From the NCBI GenBank assembly GCA_963835555.1, contig CAWIGC010000039.1:570452-634451 (forward strand): 64,000 bases of DNA, in the 5' to 3' direction. Positions 52,193-59,594 of this stretch are shown here, piece by piece; positions within the stretch are counted from its first letter, which is position 1, and every line of letters starts with the position of its first letter. Made by a program: the position numbers and the translations under genes. Origin of the DNA: Sulfopaludibacter sp963835555 (GTDB lineage Bacteria; Acidobacteriota; Terriglobia; Bryobacterales; Bryobacteraceae). Under the pieces are notes generated by a model. That model did not search any database. It was given only the letters and a program-made list of their open reading frames with translations, and was not told the origin of the DNA.

Positions 52193-54037
52193 TCAGTAGA
52201 ACTTGACGTTGTCCAACTCCAGCCAGGCGCTTGCCTGGGGCGCGGCGGAAAGCTCGAACAAAAGCGATCGGGCATCGTTCCGTGCCCACGGTGCGGCCTC
52301 GGCGGCGCGGCGGCGGAGGCTCGCGAACGGGACGCGGATGGTCTGCCACTCGGAGGTCGCGGAGAAGGGCGCCAGATAGGGATCGGCGGCGCGGATGGCG
52401 TAGCTATTGACGATGAGGCGACAGGCGCCTTCGCCGCGGGCGTCGAAGGAGACTCCGGTATAGGCGGAAAGATCGGCCAGTTCGACTGCGCCGGGCGTCA
52501 GGGGGAATTCCATGCGCACGAACGGGCGGTCTTTGGCGGCCATGCGCGCCTGCACCATGAGGGCGTGGTCGCCGGGCGCGCGGACGATGGGCTGGAACAG
52601 CATCAGGGAGTGGTCCACCCCGGCGTCGGTGGCGTTGATGCGGAGAGTACCGAGTTGCGTGCGTTCGTCCGGGCGCTCCATATCGTCAATGAGCGCAGGC
52701 ACGCGCGTGACCGGCAGGGGCGTCTGAGCGGGGGCTTGAATCGCGGCTTCCAGGGCTCGGGGATCGAACTCGACGCCATTCAGAAACACGCGGCTGGTCT
52801 TTTCGATGTCGGCGATGTTTTCATCGGGACGCCCATCGACCAGCACGAGGTCGGCGAGTTTGCCGGGCGCGATGGCTCCGCGCTGGTCCTCGACGCCGAT
52901 GGCGCGGGCGCTGACCGTGGTCCCGGCGGCGATGGCCTGAAGCGGCGTCAGGCCGGCCTCCACCAGCAGTTCCAGTTCGTGCAGACCGGCAAAGCCGTGG
53001 AACGTGCCGGCCATGCCGGCGTCGGTCCCCGCGGCCACGGGAATGCCGGCATCGTTCAGACGATGGACGTTGGAGAGCAGGTTTTGCCAGCGCTGCTGGC
53101 GGGCCTGGCTGGGTCCGGCGGGCGCGGTGCGGGCGGATGCGGCGCGCGCCGTGGCCTCGCGCGACGGCGGGTCCAGCAGGGACAGAACGCGCGGCGACAG
53201 GTGCGCGAGCTGGTGCGATTCGTAGACCGCCAGGGTGGAAACGTAAAACGTCTTGTGCGTTTTCAGCAGGCCGATCAGTTCGGCATCCACGGGAGCATCG
53301 CCGATGCCGTGGACCAACACGTCCACCCCGGCGCGCGCGGCAATCTTAGCGCCGGCCAGGGTCACGGTGTGGGTGAACACCTTGATGCCGGCGGCGTGGG
53401 CATCGTCCACGATGGCGGTGAGGGTCTCCAGGTTCATGCTGGATAGATCGGGCGCGGCTCCGTAGCGCCAGCCATCGGTGAACACCTTGATGACATCGGG
53501 CTTGTAGGCCAGCACGCTTTTCATCTGCGCGTGGGCCTGCTCGGGGGTGCTCGCCTGGTAGGTCATGAAGTCGCCCCATCCGGCTTCGGTGCCGTGGCCG
53601 CCGGGCGTGCTGAGGCGGATGGCCATGTTGACGCGGGGGCCGGGCACCGCGCCGCCGGCCAGCAGGCGGTGCATGGGAGCGATCATCTCCGCGCTGGTGG
53701 AATAGTCGTTGACGGTGGTGATGCCGCAGGCCAGGTAGGCTTTCAGATTCTTTCCCCAATCGCCGGAGACGCCGGTGGCTGCCGAGGCGGTGAGGTGCGT
53801 GTGCAGATCGAAAAGGCCGGGGAGGAGCGTCTGTCCGGTGGCGTCGATCACGCGCGCGCCGGCAGGTACGGCGGCATCGGCGCCCACCGATTCGATGCGC
53901 GGCCCGCGAAGGACTACTGTCGCGGCGCGGGCGGGCGAGCCGGAGCCATCCACCACGCGCGCGCCGCGGATGACCACAACGCCGGACTGGGCCGTGGCCG
54001 AAACGGCCAGACAGAAAAGGAGGATGGTGCGTCGCAT
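52193..54037 (-). CDS. Exported amidohydrolase with C-terminal carbohydrate-binding-like domain
   Basis: 614 residues from the ATG at 54037, with signal peptide MRRTILLFCLAVSATAQ; the much longer open frame upstream is antisense to the glycosidase gene. The amidohydrolase core is clear: LPGLFDLHTHLTASAATG, VIKVFTDGWRYG with the bridging Lys, VFTHTVTLAGA, LVHGIGDAP, VAAGTDAGMAGTFHG. From ~430 a jelly-roll domain (PALIDDMERPDERTQLGTLR, AYTGVSFDARGEGACRLIVN) resembles CIA30-like domains. Hydrolysis of amide-like bonds is the family role; substrate unknown. Divergent from the GH116-like gene. Confidence 0.88.
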   Translation of the reverse strand: MRRTILLFCLAVSATAQSGVVVIRGARVVDGSGSPARAATVVLRGPRIESVGADAAVPAGARVIDATGQTLLPGLFDLHTHLTASAATGVSGDWGKNLKAYLACGITTVNDYSTSAEMIAPMHRLLAGGAVPGPRVNMAIRLSTPGGHGTEAGWGDFMTYQASTPEQAHAQMKSVLAYKPDVIKVFTDGWRYGAAPDLSSMNLETLTAIVDDAHAAGIKVFTHTVTLAGAKIAARAGVDVLVHGIGDAPVDAELIGLLKTHKTFYVSTLAVYESHQLAHLSPRVLSLLDPPSREATARAASARTAPAGPSQARQQRWQNLLSNVHRLNDAGIPVAAGTDAGMAGTFHGFAGLHELELLVEAGLTPLQAIAAGTTVSARAIGVEDQRGAIAPGKLADLVLVDGRPDENIADIEKTSRVFLNGVEFDPRALEAAIQAPAQTPLPVTRVPALIDDMERPDERTQLGTLRINATDAGVDHSLMLFQPIVRAPGDHALMVQARMAAKDRPFVRMEFPLTPGAVELADLSAYTGVSFDARGEGACRLIVNSYAIRAADPYLAPFSATSEWQTIRVPFASLRRRAAEAAPWARNDARSLLFELSAAPQASAWLELDNVKFY

Positions 54038-54061
54038 GACTCTATATGGTATTACTCCAGC

Positions 54062-56833
54062 ATGAAGAGACGCGGTTTTTTGAAGAGCGTCGCAGGTGGG
54101 GCAGCGGCGGTAAGCGCTCCGGCGCAATCTCCGGCGCAACCCCCGGCGCGCACGACGGCACAGGTGGACGGGCTGGTTCCGGTTGAGTATCCGCGCAAGT
54201 TCACCGGACGCAAGCTGGCGATGCTGGCGTTTCCCCTGGGCGGCGTGGGGGCGGGGGCGATTGCGCTGGGCGGGCGCGGTCAGTTGCGCGATTGGGAAAT
54301 CTTCAACCGCTCGGAGAAGGGAAAATCGCCGGCCTACGCGTTTCCCGCCATCTGGGTGCAGGCGGGCGATGCCAAGCCCATCGCGCACGTGCTGGAGGCG
54401 CGGATTCTGGCGCCCTTCGAAGGCCATAGCGGACTGGGCGCGGACAACGCTCCAGGGCTCTCGCGGCTGGAAGGGGCGACCTTCACGGGCGAGTATCCGC
54501 TGGCGACGGTGGCATTTCACGATTCGCGCCTGCCGGTCAACGTGACGCTGGAAGCGTTCACGCCGTTCGTGCCGCTGGACCCGGAAGGGTCGGGGCTGCC
54601 GGTGGCGGTGATGCGGTATCGCGTGAAGAATCCCGGCAAGGTGGCCGCCAAGGTGGCGATCGCTTTTGCCATCGACAATCCGGTGGTGGCGGAAGGCAAC
54701 GGCGCCAATGCTTCTTCGGCGGCGCGCGTGAACGAGTTCAAGACGTCGGAAAGCCTGGCGGGAATTTTCATGCACAATCCCAAGCTGGAGGCGAACGCCG
54801 CGCGGGCAGGCTCCTTCGCGGTGTGCGTGATGGACCCCGCGGGCGGCCGCGTGAGCCACTTGAGCGGATGGCCCAAGGCCCGGTGGTGGACCAGTCCGCT
54901 GCTCTACTGGGACGATTTTTCGGCCGATGGCGAACTCGGCCCGGAGCAGGGCGAACGCAACGGCGTGGGCTCGCTCTGCCTGCAGCGAACGGTAGCGGGC
55001 GGCGCGGAAACCGAATTCACGTTCCTGCTGGCCTGGCACTTCGCCAATCGCACGCCGGCCCGCATGGGCTGGAACAGCGACACGGGCTTCGGCGATACGG
55101 TGATCGGCAACTACTACTGCCGGCGGTTCGGAGATGCGTGGGGGGCGGCGCAATACGCCGCGCAAAAGCTGCCCGAACTGGAAGAGCGGATGCGCCAGTT
55201 TCTGACCGCGATGCGCGAGACCACGCTACCCGCGCCGGTGAAAGAAGCGGCCCTGGCGAACGCTTCCACGCTGGCCACCACGACCACTTTCCGCACCGCC
55301 GATGGACGCTTCTTCGGCTGGGAAGGCTCCGGCTGCTGCCATGGCAATTGCGACCACGTGTGGAATTACGAGACCACCACACACTACCTGTTCCCCACGA
55401 TGGCGCGATCCATGCGCGAAACGCACCTGGAACTTTCCGCGAAGCTGGGCGGAGAAATGCCCATCCGCGTGAATCTGCCGCTGGAGCATCAGACCGGCGG
55501 CGCGGCGGCGGCGGACGGTCAGATGGGGCAAATCGTCAAGGCCTACTTCGACTGGCAGCTCTGCGGCGATACCGACTGGCTGCGCAAGTGGTGGCCGGAT
55601 ATCAAGAAGGCGCTGGAATTCGCCTGGGTGCCCGGAGGATGGGACGGCGACCGCGACGGCGTTTTCGAAGGCGTGCAGCACAACACCTACGACGTGGAAT
55701 TTTACGGTCCGAACCCCATGTGCGGAATCTACTACCTGGCGGCTCTGCGCGCGGGCGAAGAGATGGCGCGGGCCATGGGCGAGACCGGCGCGGCGGACGG
55801 ATATCGCAAGCTGTTCGAGCAGGGCCGGCAGTGGATCGACGGGCATCTGTTCAATGGCGAGTATTACGTGCAGCAGGTGCGCGGCGTGGCCAAAGAGCAG
55901 GTTGCCAAGGGACTGATCGCGGGCATGGGCGCGGAAGATCCGTCGCACCCCGACTACCAGATGGGCGATGGCTGCCTGGTGGATCAACTGGTGGGGCAGC
56001 ACGCGGCGGACTACGCCGGGCTGGGCCCGCTGGTGAGCACCGACCACATTCACAAGACGCTGCAAGCCATCTACCGCTACAACTACAAACGCAGCATGGC
56101 GCAGCACGACAATGTGCAGCGGACTTTCGCGCTGAACGATGAAGCGGCGCTGGTGATTTGCGATTACGGAAAGGGCACGCGGCCGCAGGTGCCGTTTCCC
56201 TATTTCGCCGAAGTGATGACCGGCTTCGAGTACTCCGCCGCCATGCTGATGCTGGCGTATGGCATGGAGAAGGAGGGGCTGGAGTGCATCGAGAATATCC
56301 GCAAGCGCTATGACGGGGAGCGGCGCAATCCGTGGGACGAAAGCGAGTGCGGCCCGCACTACGCGCGCGCCATGGCGGCCTGGACGGCGATTCCGCTGCT
56401 GAGCGGCTTTCGGTACCGGGGCGCGGAGAAGCGCCTGGTGGTAGCGCCGCGCATGGCCGGCGCCATGCGGTCGTTCTGGTCGACGGGGACGGGATGGGGC
56501 ACGTTCTCATTGCGCGAGGACCAGCTTTCTATCTCGACACTGTTTGGAACGCTGCCGCTGCAAATCGTAGAAGGAAAGAAGGCCGTTTCGGTCACCCTGG
56601 CCGGGCGGCCGGTGGCGCATCAGGCGACGGGCAATGGGGTGCGATTCAACGAGCCGGTGACGATCGCGGAAGGCCAGGAACTGGCAATCAGATCCGGTGG
56701 AAAGCCTTCAGGATCTCGCGCGTGGAGTAGTGCAGCGCGATGGGGCGGCCGTGCGGGCAGCTCATGGGGCAATCGGTGGCCGCCAGCGCGCGCAGCAGCC
56801 ATTCCATCTTGGCGGCGTCCAGCCGCGTGTTGA
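54062..56833 (+). CDS. GH116-like glycosidase (non-lysosomal glucosylceramidase family), Tat-type leader
   Basis: About 923 residues as read. The ATG at 54062 gives MKRRGFLKSVAGGAAAVSAP, a Tat-type leader; the frame continues upstream antisense to the amidohydrolase and is rejected. The N-terminal beta-sandwich begins LAMLAFPLGGVGAGAIALGG, and the (alpha/alpha)6 barrel includes GNCDHVWNYETTTHYLFP and GVQHNTYDVEFYGPNPMCG, which likely hold the catalytic Glu and Asp. GH116 enzymes release glucose, xylose or GlcNAc from beta-glycosides. The last ~45 residues overlap the 3' end of mutL and look like antisense sequence, so the true end is probably near 56700 with the stop lost. Confidence 0.85.
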   Translation: MKRRGFLKSVAGGAAAVSAPAQSPAQPPARTTAQVDGLVPVEYPRKFTGRKLAMLAFPLGGVGAGAIALGGRGQLRDWEIFNRSEKGKSPAYAFPAIWVQAGDAKPIAHVLEARILAPFEGHSGLGADNAPGLSRLEGATFTGEYPLATVAFHDSRLPVNVTLEAFTPFVPLDPEGSGLPVAVMRYRVKNPGKVAAKVAIAFAIDNPVVAEGNGANASSAARVNEFKTSESLAGIFMHNPKLEANAARAGSFAVCVMDPAGGRVSHLSGWPKARWWTSPLLYWDDFSADGELGPEQGERNGVGSLCLQRTVAGGAETEFTFLLAWHFANRTPARMGWNSDTGFGDTVIGNYYCRRFGDAWGAAQYAAQKLPELEERMRQFLTAMRETTLPAPVKEAALANASTLATTTTFRTADGRFFGWEGSGCCHGNCDHVWNYETTTHYLFPTMARSMRETHLELSAKLGGEMPIRVNLPLEHQTGGAAAADGQMGQIVKAYFDWQLCGDTDWLRKWWPDIKKALEFAWVPGGWDGDRDGVFEGVQHNTYDVEFYGPNPMCGIYYLAALRAGEEMARAMGETGAADGYRKLFEQGRQWIDGHLFNGEYYVQQVRGVAKEQVAKGLIAGMGAEDPSHPDYQMGDGCLVDQLVGQHAADYAGLGPLVSTDHIHKTLQAIYRYNYKRSMAQHDNVQRTFALNDEAALVICDYGKGTRPQVPFPYFAEVMTGFEYSAAMLMLAYGMEKEGLECIENIRKRYDGERRNPWDESECGPHYARAMAAWTAIPLLSGFRYRGAEKRLVVAPRMAGAMRSFWSTGTGWGTFSLREDQLSISTLFGTLPLQIVEGKKAVSVTLAGRPVAHQATGNGVRFNEPVTIAEGQELAIRSGGKPSGSRAWSSAARWGGRAGSSWGNRWPPARAAAIPSWRRPAAC

Positions 56834-58686
56834 TCTTGATGGCGGCGCGGCAGGCGATGGAGGCGCAGATGCCGCGGCGCAGGTCGTCGAGCGAGGCGCC
56901 GCGCAGTTCGCCTTCGGCGATCTCCAGGATCTCGAAGAGGATCTTCTCCAGATCCGCCGGCGCTCACCGCGGCGGGCGCGGCTTTCACCGCGATGGTGCG
57001 GTTGCCGAAGGGCTCGGTTTCGAAGCCGGAGGCGTGCAGTTCGTCGGCGATGCGCGCGTAATCGATCTGCTGCTCGGGCGTGAGTTGCAGGATCAGCGGC
57101 ATCAGCAGGCGCTGCATCTCCACGCGGCCGGCGGCGCGCTGCTTCAGCACCTGCTCGAAGAGGATGCGCTCGTGCGCCACGTGCTGGTCGATGATCCACA
57201 GGCCGTCGCGGCCGGCGGCGATGATGAAGCTCTCGTGGATCTGGCCGAGCGGGCGCAGATCGGACAGCGCCGAAAGCGAGACTTCCGGCGGCGGGCATGC
57301 GCCTCCGGCGGGAAATTCGCCGTGCGTATCGAGGCGGCGCGAAAGCTTGCCGCGAGGGCGGCGGGCCGGGCGTCACTTCGAGGGGCGGCGCGCTGAAATC
57401 GAGGCGCGGCGCGGGACCGGCGCGCGGGGCGCAGGGTGAACGCCGGCATGGCAGCGCCGAGTCGTCCGGCTGCGCGGCGGCATCAGGCTCACGGCCGGCG
57501 GGCGCTTCGTTCTCCAGCATCTGGCTGAACTCGGAATAGGGCAGACGCGCCGCGGGCTGTTCGGCGGAGCGGCGCGCGGCCGCGGGCGAAAACGCCGGCG
57601 CCGGGCGGCTCTCCATCAGGCGCTCGCGGATGGTGTCGCGCACGAAATCGTGCACGAAGGAGCCGTGGCGGAAGCGCACCTCGGTCTTCGACGGGTGCAC
57701 GTTCACGTCCACCTCTTCGGCAGTCGCATTCCAGGAACAGCAGCGCGAACGGATAGGCCGACGGCGGCATCAGGTTGTGATAGGCCGACGAGATGCGCGT
57801 GCAGCAGCAGGCGGTCGCGGATCAGGCGGCCGTTGACGAAGATGAAGATCGAATTGCGGTTGGCCTTCTGCACCTGCGGGCGCGAGAAGAAGCCGGTCAG
57901 GCGGAAAGCGTGCGCGGGCGGCTCGTCCGGCTCTCGCGGCGATATTCGGCGATGGCTTCGGAGGGCGGCACGCTGGGCGGCGGCATGCAACAGCTCCTTC
58001 TCGCGCACGCCGATCTCCACCAGTTCCTCCAGCACCTGGCTGCCGAACACCTGGTAGACGCGCTCCCGCAGGGTGGCCACGGGCGTGACGTGCAGCAGTT
58101 CGGTGGCGCCGCTCGTGAGCCGGAAAGTCTTGTCGGGATGCGCCAGGCTGTAGTGCGTGACCAGCGAGGCGATGTGCGCCAGTTCGGTCGGCTCGGTGCG
58201 CAGGAATTTGCGGCGCGCCGGCACGTTGTAGAACAGGTCGCGCACGGTGATGGCGGTGCCGCCGCCCAGCGCGGCTTCTTCGCAGCGCAGCATCTTGCCG
58301 CCGGCGATTTCGATGCGCGTGCCGGTGGTCTCCTCGGCGGAGCGCGTCTCCAGCAGCAGGCGGGAAACCGAGGCGATGGAGGGCAGCGCTTCGCCGCGGA
58401 AGCCCAGCGTGGCGATGGAGAGCAGGTCCTTGACGTCGCGCAGTTTGCTGGTGGCGTGGCGCTCGAAGGCCAGCAGGGCGTCGTCGCGCAGCATGCCGCA
58501 GCCGTCGTCGACGATGCGGATCAGGCGGCGGCCGCCGGCTTCCACCTCCACGCGCAGATCTCGGCAGCGCCGGCGTCGAGGGAATTTTCCAGCAGTTCTT
58601 TGACCACCGAAGCCGGGCCGCTCGACCACTTCGCCGGCGGCGATCTTGTTGGCGACCTGGTCGGGAAGGATGCGGATGCGGCCCAT
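56688..58686 (-). pseudogene. mutL: DNA mismatch repair protein MutL, multiply frameshifted
   Basis: The ATPase part reads ILPDQVANKIAAGEVVERP, then a pair of compensating shifts (about 58612 and 58556) scrambles the ~20 residues that should read like KELLENSLDAGA, a catalytic helix. Motifs VDDGCGM, ATLGFRGEALPSIASV and DLFYNVPARRKFLRTEPTE follow. Further shifts occur near 57810, 57725, between 57450 and 57290, and near 56965. The C-terminal dimerisation domain is present in pieces (HERILFEQVLKQRAAGRVEM, ending CPHGRPIALHYSTREILKAF). The stop at 56688 is canonical. As written, no functional MutL can be made; all parts are otherwise well conserved. Confidence 0.85.
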
Positions 58687-58706
58687 TCGACTAGCTTACA
58701 AGGATC

Positions 58707-58735
58707 GGGGGTTGGGGATGGGGGTTAGGGGTGGG
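58707..58735 (+). repeat. G-quadruplex-like G-rich repeat upstream of mutL
   Basis: Five G runs of 5, 4, 5, 4 and 3 separated by 1-3 bases (TT, AT, TTA, T). Same motif GGGGTTGGGGATGGGGG as the array at 13191-13268. It is 21 bases before the mutL start on the opposite strand, in its likely promoter zone. Confidence 0.75.
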
Positions 58736-58800
58736 ATGAGGTTGCCGGATTCTTTCGGGAGCATAATAAGACCGTACGGAACTCTCATGGGAGGTCTTTC

Positions 58801-59160
58801 ATGCCGATCAAGAATTTACTCGGCCTGAGCCGCCTGGCTAAGCCGTTGACATCGGAAGAAGGTCGCCGGATCCTGGAGCGCGATCAATACCGGTGCCAGT
58901 ATTGTGGACTCGACGGTCAGTCGAATTTCGAAAATTCCCTGATCATGACAGTGGACTTTGTGCTTCCGCGGGCGCAGAAAGGGAAGAAGACCGCGGAGAA
59001 CCTGGTAACCGCCTGCCGGCCCTGCAACACCATCAAGGGCCGCAGGGTATTCGCCAACCTGGAAGAGGCCAAGGCGTACGTAATGCAACGCCGCGAGGTA
59101 CTCCATAAGGATTGGGAAAAACAAACGGCCCGCCTGAAGACCCGGACTGCTGCTACGTAG
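58801..59160 (+). CDS. HNH-nuclease-like protein lacking the first catalytic His
   Basis: 119 residues, with GGGAGG seven bases before the ATG. The zinc-ribbon cysteines are CQYC and CRPC, with Asn in the ENLVTACRPCNTIKG segment. The usual DH of the first beta-strand reads VDFVLPRAQKGKK, so the metal/base His is replaced by Phe. These short free-standing HNH proteins usually act as nucleases of unknown target; here catalysis is doubtful. It lies alone between mutL and a padR gene. Confidence 0.85.
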   Translation: MPIKNLLGLSRLAKPLTSEEGRRILERDQYRCQYCGLDGQSNFENSLIMTVDFVLPRAQKGKKTAENLVTACRPCNTIKGRRVFANLEEAKAYVMQRREVLHKDWEKQTARLKTRTAAT

Positions 59161-59204
59161 GGCCATGAATGCCGGGTCTCTCCGGGGAGGCCCGGCTCCT
59201 TCTG

Positions 59205-59238
59205 TTGACATTCTAAAGGAACAGGCGCATACTCCTTT
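59205..59238 (+). promoter_or_regulatory. Predicted leaderless promoter and operator of the second padR
   Basis: Perfect TTGACA (59205-59210), a 17-base spacer and CATACT (59228-59233), followed by the ATG at 59242, so transcription likely starts at or just before the start codon. AAAGGA (59215-59220) and TCCTTT (59233-59238) form an inverted repeat over the -10 region, a candidate autoregulatory site. Confidence 0.6.
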
Positions 59239-59241
59239 TGG

Positions 59242-59586
59242 ATGTCTAAACAAGACGCAAAAGGTGAAATCCTGCAGGGGACGCTGGACCTGATGGTGCT
59301 GCGCACGCTGGAGACGATGGGTCCACAGCACGGCTTCGGCCTGGCCAAGCGGATCCAGCAGATTTCCGGCGGCGCGCTGGACCTGAACCAGGGAACGCTG
59401 TATCCGGCGCTGCTGCGGCTGGAGCACCGCGGCTGGATTCAATCGAAATGGGGCGCCTCCGACAACAACCGGCGGGCCAAGTTCTACGAGATCACGCGCG
59501 CCGGCCGCAAGCAGGTGACCCAGGAATCGGAAGAGTGGGCGCGCACGGTGGCGATCATGGAGCGCTTCGTGCGGCTGGCGGAGTAG
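59242..59586 (+). CDS. PadR-family transcriptional regulator
   Basis: 114 residues with the same layout as the PadR at 26.6 kb: LQGTLDLMVLRTLETMGPQH, LNQGTLYPALLRLEHRGWIQ and DNNRRAKFYEITRAGRKQ, then a C-terminal helix. It precedes an ADOP permease gene by eight bases, forming the usual regulator-permease pair. Probably autoregulated through the palindrome at its promoter. The inducer is unknown. Confidence 0.93.
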   Translation: MSKQDAKGEILQGTLDLMVLRTLETMGPQHGFGLAKRIQQISGGALDLNQGTLYPALLRLEHRGWIQSKWGASDNNRRAKFYEITRAGRKQVTQESEEWARTVAIMERFVRLAE

Positions 59587-59594
59587 GACAGGGT

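Noticed and set aside
53531..54061. N-terminal extension of the GH116-like protein
   Set aside because: Antisense to the amidohydrolase; the Tat leader at 54062 is the natural start.
54038..55165. Long N-terminal extension of the amidohydrolase at 52.2-54.0 kb
   Set aside because: Antisense to the GH116-like gene, Arg/His-rich and unlike any family; the signal peptide starts at 54037.
59171..59198. Rho-independent terminator after the HNH gene
   Set aside because: GCCGGG/CCCGGC can pair, but no T-tract follows and the loop is irregular; too weak to list.
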